NCBI RefSeq assembly: GCF_030122845.1
Contig: NZ_CP126084.1
Span: forward strand, 1,860,001-1,924,000
Length of the DNA stretch: 64,000 nt
Source: Paenibacillus woosongensis
GTDB lineage: Bacteria; Bacillota; Bacilli; Paenibacillales; Paenibacillaceae
Direction: 5' to 3'
In this document: piece after piece, positions 17,619-28,487 of the stretch
Position numbering within the stretch: the stretch's first letter is position 1
How the letters are laid out: each line of letters starts with the position of its first letter
Translations under genes and position numbers: made by a program
Notes under the pieces: generated by a model
What the model saw: the letters and a program-made list of their open reading frames with translations, nothing else
Told to the model about the DNA's origin: nothing
Database searches by the model: none

Positions 17619-19038
17619 ACAGGATTATCGCCGGATGGTTGCCAGCTCCGGGAATCGGCTGGACGAGGAGATCAAGGAGCTGGAAGGCCGGCTGGAGAAC
17701 GATGGTTATGTGTACCGGAACAAGCCGTTTCAGCTTTACCCGAGAGTCGTCATTCTTTCTTCCTCCGACCGCGAATGGATCCGAAGAGAAGCCGAGCAGC
17801 TGATCGACATACTGGAGAAGGTGATCCGTCTTTATGAAGAAGATCCGGCCACCAGGCAGTATTTTATGCTGGATGAAGCCGCTTCCCGCCTGGTACGGAT
17901 AGATCCTGGATATCAGCGCAAAATCCGTATTTCCCGGTTCGATACCTATCTTGTGCCGGGTAATGAGAGCTTTAAGGTTTTGGAAAACAATACAGATTGC
18001 CCGGCCGGTGTCATCTTTACAGGGCGCGTCAATAAGGTGCTCAGGCAAATTCCGTCACTCTCCACCTATTTGGAGAATATCCCTCCGCTATACGAAGAAG
18101 GTATCCACAAGCCCGATGCTTTTATCAATGAATTAGTCTCTGTCTTCGCCGAGTTCTCTCCCGGTTCAAGGCTTCGCAGCATGGCGATCCTTCAGCTGGA
18201 AAACCGGGTCAGCCTAGAGGTGAAGGAGATGGTTGAACTTCTCCGCAAATCAGGAGTCGAAGCCGTCGTCACGGATCCCCGGCAGCTTTCTTATCGGGAA
18301 GGCAAGCTTTATGCCGGAAATCAGCGCATAGAGCTCATCTGGAATAAAATAAACACCGCCGATTTTATCCCTCTTCTTGACGATTCCGCAGCGCTGTCCG
18401 ACCTGATATGGGCATGCGACGACCTGGCCGTCTGCCATGTCAATTCTTTTCAAGCCCGCTTCATTACAGAGAGCAAGCTATGCTTGGCCTATCTTTCGGA
18501 TCCAGCCTTCCGCAAGCATTTCACGGATGAAGAATGCAAAATACTCGATAAGCATATCCCCTGGGCACGCAAGCTATCGGCCGTGTCCCCTGAAGATCAT
18601 GAAGGGCAGGGTATGCGCAAGCTGTTCAAGCTTCGCCGGAAGAAACTGGTGTTAAAGACCGCCTATGACATTAGAGGTGAAGGGGTCGTCATTGGTCTGT
18701 CCACCTCGCAGGAGCAATGGGAAGAACTGATCGATCAATGCTGGAACAAACCTTTTATCGTACAGGAACTGGTAGCCGCACCGGAAATCCCGGTTCCTAC
18801 CGGCCCGGATCACTCCCTGGTCCACAAAAAATTCAGCGCGGATCTGTTCATGTTTGGCGGATCATTTCAAGGCTTTGGCTCGAAATTGAGCGATGAGCTG
18901 AAGGTGAACGTCTTTCAGGGAGGGAGCAAGCAGGCGATCTTCTCCGTGGATAACAGCGCTGCTGAATCGCGAGGGAGCGAGCAGACAGCTTGCACCTCCT
19001 GCCGCAACTGTACAAATACCGGCGAACGGTGCTCTTGA
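17599..19038 (+). CDS. Circularly permuted ATP-grasp ligase with Cys-rich tail (cluster gene 7)
   Basis: This 479-aa paralogue of cluster gene 1 shares the order of motifs: KVLENNTDCPAG in the substrate half, a HIPWARKLS segment matching gene 1's HIPETRLLT, then LVLKTAYDIRGEGV (about 352) and FIVQELV (about 388). The glycine loop YGGAG of gene 1 is replaced by IRGEG. After the conserved end there is a tail with Cys at 465, 468, 471 and 478 (C-x2-C-x2-C-x6-C), absent from gene 1, which could bind a metal. ATG at 17599 has AAGGAGG upstream and lies inside gene 6. Substrate unknown. Confidence 0.75.
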   Translation: MQRFLYEQDYRRMVASSGNRLDEEIKELEGRLENDGYVYRNKPFQLYPRVVILSSSDREWIRREAEQLIDILEKVIRLYEEDPATRQYFMLDEAASRLVRIDPGYQRKIRISRFDTYLVPGNESFKVLENNTDCPAGVIFTGRVNKVLRQIPSLSTYLENIPPLYEEGIHKPDAFINELVSVFAEFSPGSRLRSMAILQLENRVSLEVKEMVELLRKSGVEAVVTDPRQLSYREGKLYAGNQRIELIWNKINTADFIPLLDDSAALSDLIWACDDLAVCHVNSFQARFITESKLCLAYLSDPAFRKHFTDEECKILDKHIPWARKLSAVSPEDHEGQGMRKLFKLRRKKLVLKTAYDIRGEGVVIGLSTSQEQWEELIDQCWNKPFIVQELVAAPEIPVPTGPDHSLVHKKFSADLFMFGGSFQGFGSKLSDELKVNVFQGGSKQAIFSVDNSAAESRGSEQTACTSCRNCTNTGERCS

Positions 19039-19091
19039 TCGTTATAAATCTAGTATTTTGGCTGCAAAAAAATCATTAGGAGGGATTGTTG

Positions 19092-19760
19092 ATGAGTGCA
19101 TCCCATTATCCGGGATCTGAAGCCTTCAAAGGAATACCGACGGCATGTATTTCCGATGCCCTGGACACCTTCGGGATCAACGGGGGGCTGGAGGGACTGA
19201 AGGCTTTGGGCCCCGGCATGGCTCTTGCGGGACCTGCGTATACGCTGCAGTATGAACCGGTCCCGGAAGGAGAGGCGGCTCAGGCGGGCGAGTTTATTGA
19301 CGAGGTGCCGGAGGGACACGTCGTTGTGATTGCTAATGGCGGCAGGCAGTACTGTACTGTGTGGGGAGATCTGCTGACGTATGCTGCGAAGATCAGGGGG
19401 CTGCGAGGAACTGTTATCGACGGCTGCTGCCGGGATGCAACAGCGATCCTGCAAACTGGTTATCCGTTATTTTCGCTCGGAAGCTATATGAAATCAGGGA
19501 AGAACAGGGTCAGACTTGCAGCCAGGCAGGTACCGGTAACAATTGGCAGTACTGTCGTCTGCCCTGGCGATATTGTAGCTGCGGATGACTCTGGCGTGAT
19601 CGTGATTCCTAAGGATGTGGCGGAGCAGGCATACCGCCGGGTCAAGGAAATTGAAGCGATGGAGGAGCGGATTCTTCTTGATTTGCAAAACGGCATGCCG
19701 ATGAAAGAGGCGAGAATCAAGCATCGCTATAATCAGTACGCGCTGCGGGTCAACGTTTAA
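19092..19760 (+). CDS. RraA-like aldolase/decarboxylase (cluster gene 8)
   Basis: A 222-aa RraA/HMG-aldolase family protein. The signature GTVIDGCCRDATA contains the substrate and metal-binding R114-D115, and DIVAADDSGVIVIP is typical of the C-terminal half. True members with this motif are metal-dependent class II aldolases or oxaloacetate decarboxylases; RraA itself is an RNase E inhibitor, which is unlikely in this setting. ATG at 19092 follows AGGAGGG. With gene 4 it gives the cluster two different C-C bond enzymes acting on 2-oxo acids. Confidence 0.83.
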   Translation: MSASHYPGSEAFKGIPTACISDALDTFGINGGLEGLKALGPGMALAGPAYTLQYEPVPEGEAAQAGEFIDEVPEGHVVVIANGGRQYCTVWGDLLTYAAKIRGLRGTVIDGCCRDATAILQTGYPLFSLGSYMKSGKNRVRLAARQVPVTIGSTVVCPGDIVAADDSGVIVIPKDVAEQAYRRVKEIEAMEERILLDLQNGMPMKEARIKHRYNQYALRVNV

Positions 19761-19784
19761 CTTTAGGTCGGAGGGAGCTGCGCC

Positions 19785-20975
19785 ATGGGACAAATCGTAT
19801 TTCTGAACCGGAGCAAATCATTTCCGTTCAAAAGCTGGATTCCTGAAATCACTGAGAAGCTGACGCTGTTTACACAGCTTGATATACCCGGAGCGGACGG
19901 ATATGATTTTGTATTCAAAAAAGAAGCCTTGGACAAGGATGCGCTCATGGAATGGGAATTGATCGAGCTAAGCGAACGGCACCCTGTAAAAGCTGTCGTA
20001 TGTCACTCGGAATATGACCTCCTCCGTGCCGCCAAATTGCGCGAGTACTTCTGTTTGCCCGGACAAAATGCAGAAAGCGCCCTCGCCTACCGCAACAAGG
20101 TGATCATGAAGGACTGGGCCAGGAAGGCGGGCATCGAAGTTGCTCATTACCTGGAGATCACGACCCCTGCCGACATTGCCGCATTTATTCGCCAATATGG
20201 ATATCCGGTGGTTATCAAGCCGGTCGACGGGGGCGGCTCCCGCCATACCGCCGTACTGCGGGACAGCGGGGAATGCCGGTCATTTCTGGAAAAAGGCGTA
20301 CCTCAAGGAATGATGATCGAATCGTTTGTTGAAGGCGAAATGTATCATGTCGACGGATTAATGCACCAGGGGGAAATGCTGTTCTCCAGTGTCTCCCGTT
20401 ATATGAACGGATGCCTTTCCTTTCATTCGGGCACGAGCCTTGGCAGCGTCATATTGAACTCGGATTCCTCCCGCATCCAAAGGCTGCGTCGCGAAGCGGA
20501 ACGTACGCTGCATGCGCTGCCTGCCGCTCCGGTGATCGCTTTTCATGCGGAGTACTTCTTAACGGAGGACAATCGCATTCTGCTATGTGAGATTGCGAGC
20601 CGGACGGGCGGCGCTCGCGTAGTGGACGCCAACGAAGCGGCGTTCGGCATCCATTTGAACCGGGAGTGGATTCGTCTGCAATGCGGTTTGGACGCCGATA
20701 TAGGAATTACTAGCGGAAATACCGGACGCACGGCAGGTTGGCTGATCGTTCCGCCGGGACAGGGGGTCCTTCGCTCGATTCCGGAAACTACGCCATTTGA
20801 ATGGGTGGTCAGTTATGTACCTGCTTTGCAGAAGGGCGAGCAAATGAGAGGAGCAGTTTCGAGCGTAGACCATATGGCGAGCTTCGTCGTGGAAGGCGCT
20901 GATGAACGGGAGGTTGAGGCGCGCATCACGGAACTGGATCAATGGTTCAGAGATCGAATTCAGGTTGAAGCATGA
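19785..20975 (+). CDS. ATP-grasp amino-acid ligase, BacD-like (cluster gene 9)
   Basis: This 396-aa protein has the usual (non-permuted) ATP-grasp layout: GQNAESALAYRNKVIMKDW pre-ATP helix, YPVVIKPVDGGGSRHT (ATP lysine and glycine loop), MMIESFVEGEMYHVDG and LLCEIASRTGGARV for Mg binding. The pattern is that of L-amino-acid ligases such as BacD and carboxylate-amine ligases. In BacD-type enzymes the Mg motif is usually E-x-N-x-R; here the Asn position is Ala or Ser, a variation to note. It starts 24 nt after gene 8 with GGAGGGAG. It could form the final dipeptide-type bond before export. Confidence 0.83.
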   Translation: MGQIVFLNRSKSFPFKSWIPEITEKLTLFTQLDIPGADGYDFVFKKEALDKDALMEWELIELSERHPVKAVVCHSEYDLLRAAKLREYFCLPGQNAESALAYRNKVIMKDWARKAGIEVAHYLEITTPADIAAFIRQYGYPVVIKPVDGGGSRHTAVLRDSGECRSFLEKGVPQGMMIESFVEGEMYHVDGLMHQGEMLFSSVSRYMNGCLSFHSGTSLGSVILNSDSSRIQRLRREAERTLHALPAAPVIAFHAEYFLTEDNRILLCEIASRTGGARVVDANEAAFGIHLNREWIRLQCGLDADIGITSGNTGRTAGWLIVPPGQGVLRSIPETTPFEWVVSYVPALQKGEQMRGAVSSVDHMASFVVEGADEREVEARITELDQWFRDRIQVEA

Positions 20976-20988
20976 AGGGTGTGCACGT

Positions 20989-22224
20989 ATGAGCCAGAAT
21001 AAGCCATTGTTCTCCGCGCCGTTTGTTATTTATTTGGCAGTGAATACCATGTTTTTCATGGGGATAGGAATTCAGGGAATTGCTATTCCTTGGCTGCTCC
21101 TCGAACAGTCCGGAGGAGCCCTTTCGGTGGGAATCATGCTCTGTATCCGGGCGCTGCCCGGTATTTTTCTGGTGGGGCTGGCCGGAGACTGGGCTGACCG
21201 TTACGACCGGCGCAGGATCTGTTTTTATATGAATCTGCTGCAGGCTGTGCCGATGCTGATTATATCCTATTTAATTGGACAAGATGCTGTGGGATATGTG
21301 TTCGTTTATGCCATTACGCTGTTTCTATCGGTCGGAAACACGTTTTTTGTGCCCGCCATCCGGGCGTATATGCAGGGAATGATTGAAGCTCCTTATTTCA
21401 TGAAGGCAAATTCCCTTCATGAAACTACATCCCAGGCGGGGAATATTATTGGCACCGGACTGGGCGGCATCCTGGTTGCTCTTGTGAACGCGGCCAATAC
21501 GCTGGCTATCGGGGCAGGCGCCTTCTTGTTGTCCGCTGTGTTAGTCATTTGCATGAAAGGGCAGCAGCATGTTGACCAGCATGCTTCACGTGAACGCCCC
21601 GGCCGAAGGAATCTTTCCATAACGGCTAGGTATATCTGGGAGCGCAGAGCGCTGTTAACCGCTATTTTGTTTATATTGATTCCCTCACTCGTGGTACAGG
21701 TCAATAATATTCTTATCGGGGCATATGTCAAAGATATCCTTCATCTTGGCGCGGATAGCTTCAGCCTGGTCAGTATCATGTATTCAGCAGGAGCGATGCT
21801 GTCCGGGGTACTCCTGGTATCTGCAAAAAAGATCGGTACGGGACGCAAAACAATTTTTGCCGCCTTGCTGCTGCTGTCCGCCGCGCAGGGATGGTTCGGG
21901 AATACATATCATATTTCGGCTTCGGCTTCGGCCGTATTTTTAGTAGGTTTTTTTGTGGTGATGTCGCGAAGCTGGATCAACACCAAGATTATGGAGGAAA
22001 CGGAGGACGTGTTCGGCGGGCGAATTCAGAGCGTTGTAAATATGATGAACTCCCTCATGATTTTATTGGCTGGCCTCCTCATAGGCGTATCCGCCAGTGT
22101 ATTGAGCTACCAGGCCATATATCTTGCGGTGGCGGGAATCGGCGCAGCGGCCGCGCTGCTGTCCTGGCATGGCTTCAAGGATGCAAATCAAGCCAAGGAA
22201 CAAAGTCAATCAGGTCTCCACTGA
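20989..22224 (+). CDS. MFS transporter, probable product exporter (cluster gene 10)
   Basis: This 411-aa protein has about 12 hydrophobic segments and the MFS loop GDWADRYDRRRICF between helices 2 and 3. It resembles the Mef/DHA3 group of drug and metabolite exporters. The ATG at 20989 is used; the longer frame overlaps gene 9. It is the last gene before a strong terminator, a usual place for an exporter or self-resistance gene in a biosynthetic cluster. Substrate is unknown. Confidence 0.87.
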   Translation: MSQNKPLFSAPFVIYLAVNTMFFMGIGIQGIAIPWLLLEQSGGALSVGIMLCIRALPGIFLVGLAGDWADRYDRRRICFYMNLLQAVPMLIISYLIGQDAVGYVFVYAITLFLSVGNTFFVPAIRAYMQGMIEAPYFMKANSLHETTSQAGNIIGTGLGGILVALVNAANTLAIGAGAFLLSAVLVICMKGQQHVDQHASRERPGRRNLSITARYIWERRALLTAILFILIPSLVVQVNNILIGAYVKDILHLGADSFSLVSIMYSAGAMLSGVLLVSAKKIGTGRKTIFAALLLLSAAQGWFGNTYHISASASAVFLVGFFVVMSRSWINTKIMEETEDVFGGRIQSVVNMMNSLMILLAGLLIGVSASVLSYQAIYLAVAGIGAAAALLSWHGFKDANQAKEQSQSGLH

Positions 22225-22250
22225 ATTTATATATTCGAATGATAAATAAG

Positions 22251-22304
22251 AACCTCTTACTTGCGGGCAGGCTAGAATTAAGGCGCCCGTGTAAGAGGTT
22301 TTTT
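22251..22304 (+). terminator. Strong terminator closing the biosynthetic cluster
   Basis: AACCTCTTAC ... GTAAGAGGTT with an inner GCGGGC/GCCCG pairing, followed by TTTTTT. Confidence 0.9.
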
Positions 22305-22460
22305 AGTCTTCATTTTTGTCGAAAAGGAATCACTGTGTTGGGGTTATGTCGAATTTTGAATGCTGCATTGAATTTGGCAGGCTGAGGATTTGGGCAGGAG
22401 ATTAGCCTTCTATCCAGCCGTGGCACGTTGCTTAAGCATCCGAAGTAGGTTAGAATAAAA
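22305..22460. other. Non-coding stretch between cluster and suf promoter
   Basis: The whole gap from 22225 to 22592 holds the terminator, the operator cluster and the suf promoter. In this middle part I see no gene and no strong structure, only two copies of TGTCGAA about 28 bases apart. Confidence 0.5.
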
Positions 22461-22508
22461 TGAGAATCAGTGAGAATCACTTAGAATAATTCTAAAGTGA
22501 GAATTATT
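22461..22508. promoter_or_regulatory. Clustered Fur/PerR-type operator repeats upstream of suf
   Basis: TTAGAATAATTCTAA (22481-22495) is a perfect 7-1-7 inverted repeat of Fur/PerR type. It is flanked by TGAGAATCA twice on the left (22461, 22471) and TGAGAATTA on the right (from 22498), giving overlapping half-sites. Control by iron (Fur) or peroxide (PerR) is inferred; both are plausible for Fe-S assembly. Confidence 0.65.
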
Positions 22509-22512
22509 GTGC

Positions 22513-22518
22513 TATAAT
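22513..22518 (+). promoter_or_regulatory. Likely -10 box of the suf promoter
   Basis: TATAAT in GCTATAATGC lies about 75 bases before the sufC start. The -35 region falls inside the operator repeats and is weak, so a repressor bound there would block transcription. Confidence 0.5.
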
Positions 22519-22592
22519 GCAGGGAGCAAAGGGAGGCGTCCCTTTATAATATACGTTATGATTTTAACGACTTAATGGAGGGAGCAGTAAAC

Positions 22593-23375
22593 ATGGCTAC
22601 ACATTTCGTTATTGAAGGACTTAAAGCGACAATCGAGGACAAAGAGATTCTCAAGGGAATCGACATTGAAATAAAGGGTGGGGAAGTCCACGCCATCATG
22701 GGACCGAACGGTACGGGGAAAAGTACGCTCGCTTCCGCGCTGATGGGTCATCCCAAATATGAAGTTACCGACGGCAAGGTGCTGCTTGACGGAGAAGATG
22801 TGCTGGAAATGGAAGTGGATGAGCGCGCTCGCGCAGGCCTGTTCCTTGCCATGCAATATCCGAGTGAAATCAGCGGTGTGACCAACTCGGACTTCCTGCG
22901 GAGCGCGATCAACGCCCGCCGTGGTGAAGGCAACGAGGTATCCCTTATTAAATTTATTCGTCAAATGGAGAGCAAAATGAAGGAGCTTGAAATGAATCCT
23001 GAATTTGCGCACCGTTACTTGAATGAAGGCTTCTCCGGCGGTGAGAAGAAGCGGAACGAAATTTTGCAAATGATGCTGCTTGACCCGAAAATCGTTATTC
23101 TTGACGAGGTCGACTCCGGACTTGACATTGACGCATTGCGCATTGTTGCCGAGGGTGTAAACTCCATGCGCAGCGAAGATCGCGGATTCTTGATCATCAC
23201 TCACTACCAGCGTCTTCTGGATTACATCAAGCCAGATTTCGTCCATGTCATGATGCAAGGGCGCATTGTGAAATCCGGCGGCCCTGAGCTGGCAGAGCGC
23301 CTGGAGAAGGACGGATACGATTGGATTAAAGATGAGCTTGGCATCGTTGACGAGACAGTGGGAGAGCAAGTTTAA
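22593..23375 (+). CDS. sufC: Fe-S cluster assembly ATPase SufC
   Basis: A 260-aa cytoplasmic ABC-type ATPase. Walker A is GPNGTGKST, the signature is [10 protein letters not shown] and Walker [13 protein letters not shown], all as in SufC. It powers the SufBCD scaffold that builds Fe-S clusters and has no membrane partner. ATG at 22593 has GGAGGGAG upstream. It is first in a sufCDSUB unit, the standard Firmicute order, with 24 nt before sufD. Confidence 0.97.
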   Translation: MATHFVIEGLKATIEDKEILKGIDIEIKGGEVHAIMGPNGTGKSTLASALMGHPKYEVTDGKVLLDGEDVLEMEVDERARAGLFLAMQYPSEISGVTNSDFLRSAINARRGEGNEVSLIKFIRQMESKMKELEMNPEFAHRYLNEGFSGGEKKRNEILQMMLLDPKIVILDEVDSGLDIDALRIVAEGVNSMRSEDRGFLIITHYQRLLDYIKPDFVHVMMQGRIVKSGGPELAERLEKDGYDWIKDELGIVDETVGEQV

Positions 23376-23399
23376 CGGAAGGAGGAAGGAGGAGCTAAG

Positions 23400-25911
<2,512 letters not shown>

Positions 25912-25912
<1 letters not shown>

Positions 25913-26331
25913 TGCAACTTGACGACTTATATCGGCGCGTTATTATGGATCATTATAAAAACCCGCGCAACCGCGGGAAGTTTGACAATGACGTCTTGAC
26001 AGTGGATCTGAACAATCCGACATGCGGGGATCGCATATCTCTTCAGCTTATCGTCGAGGACGGGATCGTAAAGGATGCGCGGTTTACGGGGGAAGGCTGC
26101 TCGATCAGCATGTCATCGGCATCGATGATGACGGAGGCCGTTAAAGGCCTTACCTTCGAGCATGCCCTCCAACTAGCCGACCGTTTCTCTTCGCTGATGA
26201 AGGGCGAGGACGTCCAATTTGACGAACTGGAAGATATCGAAGCTCTATCCGGGGTCAATAAATTCCCTGCCCGGATCAAATGCGCGACACTGGCTTGGAA
26301 CGCATTGAAGAAAGGGATTCAAGAGTCATAA
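25912..26331 (+). CDS. sufU: Sulfur-transfer protein SufU
   Basis: A 139-aa zinc protein that accepts sulfur from SufS. Zn ligands are visible: Cys of NNPTCGDRIS (with the following Asp), Cys of GEGCSISMSSAS and Cys of ARIKCATLAW. The 18-20 residue insertion typical of SufU versus IscU is present. The start overlaps the sufS stop in TAATG. Confidence 0.96.
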
Positions 26332-26352
26332 ATTACAAGGAGGTAATCCACC

Positions 26353-27750
26353 ATGGCTAAGAAGGCTCCCGATATAGGGGAATACAAATATGGTTTCCGC
26401 GACGAGCATAAATCTATTTTCCAGTCAGGCAAAGGCTTGACTCGAGAAATCGTTGAGGAAATTTCGAAAATTAAGAACGAACCGCAGTGGATGCTTGATT
26501 TCCGCCTGAAATCGCTCGAGCAGTTCGAGAAAATGCCGATGCCGCGTTGGGGCGGCGATCTGGATGAGCTTGATTTCGACGATATCCAGTACTACGTAAG
26601 ACCGTCGGAGAAGCAAGGAAAGACATGGGAAGAGGTTCCGGCAGAAATCAAAGAAACCTTCGATAAGCTCGGCATTCCGGAAGCGGAACAGAAGTTCCTG
26701 GCCGGCGTATCCGCCCAGTACGAATCTGAGGTTGTATACCACAGCATGCAGAAGGAATTGGAAGAGCAGGGCGTTATCTTTAGCGATACGGATACAGCGC
26801 TGCGTGAGCATCCGGAAATTTTCCGGGAGTATTTCGGTACGATCGTTCCGCCGACGGATAACAAGTTTGCAGCATTGAACAGTGCGGTGTGGTCGGGAGG
26901 AAGCTTTATTTACGTTCCTAAGGGCGTTAAATGTGAAATTCCTTTGCAGGCATATTTCCGGATTAACTCCGAAAACATGGGGCAGTTCGAAAGAACGCTG
27001 ATCATTGCCGATGAAGACAGCTTCGTGCATTATGTTGAGGGTTGTACGGCTCCTGTATACAGCACGAATTCTCTGCATAGCGCGGTTGTTGAAATCATCT
27101 GTAAGAAGAACGCGCGCGTTCGTTACACGACGATACAGAACTGGGCTCCGAACATCTACAACCTTGTTACCAAGCGGGCTGTAGCTGAAGAGAATGCGAA
27201 TATGGAATGGGTTGACGGCAATATCGGTTCGAAGCTGACGATGAAATACCCAGCAGTCGTACTGAAAGGCCGCGGCGCGAAAGGCAGCGTGCTGTCGATC
27301 GCTGTAGCCGGCAAGAACCAGCACCAGGATTCCGGCGCGAAGATGATCCATTTGGCTCCGGACACAACGTCCACGATTGTCTCCAAGTCGATCAGTAAGC
27401 ACGGCGGAAAAGTAACTTACCGCGGTCTGGCATCCTTTGGCCGTCAGGCAGAGGGCGCTAAATCGAACGTCAAATGCGATACGCTTATTTTGGATAACGA
27501 GTCGACCTCCGATACGATTCCTTATAACGAAATTATGAACGATAACATCGTTCTGGAGCATGAGGCAACAGTATCGAAGGTATCCGAGGATCAGCTCTTC
27601 TATTTGATGAGTCGCGGCTTGACCGAGGACGAAGCGACGCAAATGATCGTTATGGGCTTCATCGAGCCGTTCACGAAGGAACTGCCGATGGAATATGCGG
27701 TTGAGATGAATAGATTGATCAAGTTCGAGATGGAAGGCTCGATCGGTTAA
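26353..27750 (+). CDS. sufB: Fe-S cluster assembly scaffold protein SufB
   Basis: A 465-aa scaffold subunit of SufBCD. Recognised segments: [43 protein letters not shown], and near the end [19 protein letters not shown] with FYLMSRGL. It assembles the cluster and gives it to target proteins. ACAAGGAGG lies upstream. The gene ends the operon, followed by a strong terminator. Confidence 0.97.
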   Translation: MAKKAPDIGEYKYGFRDEHKSIFQSGKGLTREIVEEISKIKNEPQWMLDFRLKSLEQFEKMPMPRWGGDLDELDFDDIQYYVRPSEKQGKTWEEVPAEIKETFDKLGIPEAEQKFLAGVSAQYESEVVYHSMQKELEEQGVIFSDTDTALREHPEIFREYFGTIVPPTDNKFAALNSAVWSGGSFIYVPKGVKCEIPLQAYFRINSENMGQFERTLIIADEDSFVHYVEGCTAPVYSTNSLHSAVVEIICKKNARVRYTTIQNWAPNIYNLVTKRAVAEENANMEWVDGNIGSKLTMKYPAVVLKGRGAKGSVLSIAVAGKNQHQDSGAKMIHLAPDTTSTIVSKSISKHGGKVTYRGLASFGRQAEGAKSNVKCDTLILDNESTSDTIPYNEIMNDNIVLEHEATVSKVSEDQLFYLMSRGLTEDEATQMIVMGFIEPFTKELPMEYAVEMNRLIKFEMEGSIG

Positions 27751-27788
27751 TCGTAGATCTTTGATCTCACATGGAATAACCTTTACAA

Positions 27789-27820
27789 ACATCGCGGGTG
27801 ATAAGCCCGCGGTGTTTTTT
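27789..27820 (+). terminator. Terminator of the suf operon
   Basis: ACATCGCGGG / CCCGCGGTGT, 7-nt loop, then TTTTTTTG. Confidence 0.9.
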
Positions 27821-27923
27821 TGTCCAAGGATTGCTCCTGTGTTGGCGTCACTCTTTGGGCGGCTGCTGAATAGGCTATAGCATACCGCCTAGAAGGGATT
27901 TCGAATTGTCTAAAAATAACCAA

Positions 27924-28418
27924 ATGTATCAACACCGCATTTAGCGCGGCATGAGACTAGGGAGCTGCATGAATTAACAGCGTCTCAAACTAACCAGCTC
28001 GAGAATTTCAAGATGGTGGTGGACGACGTTGCGAACCCTCAGCTTAGAGCCCTATACTTTAGAAGCGATCAAGTGCCTTGAGCACAATTTGAAGGAGCTG
28101 CTGCAATTTTACCCGAAAGCGCCGCAATGGCCGCAGGGAACGAGACATGGTAAAAATCCGGGCATGGATTTAACGCCATTTTATGCGGGGCAGCTGCTCG
28201 GGTTCGCCAAGACAGCGGTGCGTACTTACGCGGCTTCGATTACGGAGACAGCTACACCTCAGCTGAGAGAGGCCTTTACGAAGCAATTGAATGCCGCAAT
28301 CCAACTGGATGCGAAGACATTTAATTTCATGCTAGAAAAAGGATATTATCCAGCCTATGATTTGCCGAAGCTGCTGGCGAACGATGTTGCCAATGCCAAT
28401 CGGGTACTAGCTTTGTAA
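27924..28418 (+). pseudogene. CotF-like spore coat protein gene, frameshifted twice
   Basis: The parts read as a CotF-like coat protein only when three frames are joined. ATG at 27924 gives MYQH, then the frame must shift to give HLARHETRELHELTASQT and on to NPQLRALYF. That frame ends in TGA at about 28081. Another shift near 28070 gives EAIKCLEHNLKELLQFYPKA, which runs to the stop at 28418. The last part alone could be read from TTG at 28029, but the out-of-frame upstream homology and lack of a clear ribosome site argue for a broken gene. Coat function is inferred from the family. Confidence 0.65.
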
Positions 28419-28427
28419 ACGAAATTA

Positions 28428-28457
28428 CGAAAAAACCTTCCGCACTCATGCGGAAGG
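28428..28457 (-). terminator. Terminator after minus-strand HD-GYP gene
   Basis: On the minus strand CCTTCCGC / GCGGAAGG with a 6-nt loop is followed by TTTTTTCG. Confidence 0.8.
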
Positions 28458-28487
28458 GTCGGATATGTATGTCGGGAAAATGTTCTG

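Noticed and set aside
26425..27792. Long open frame opposite sufB (455 codons, minus strand)
   Set aside because: It is an antisense shadow of a highly conserved gene, with no ribosome site and no family-like motif.
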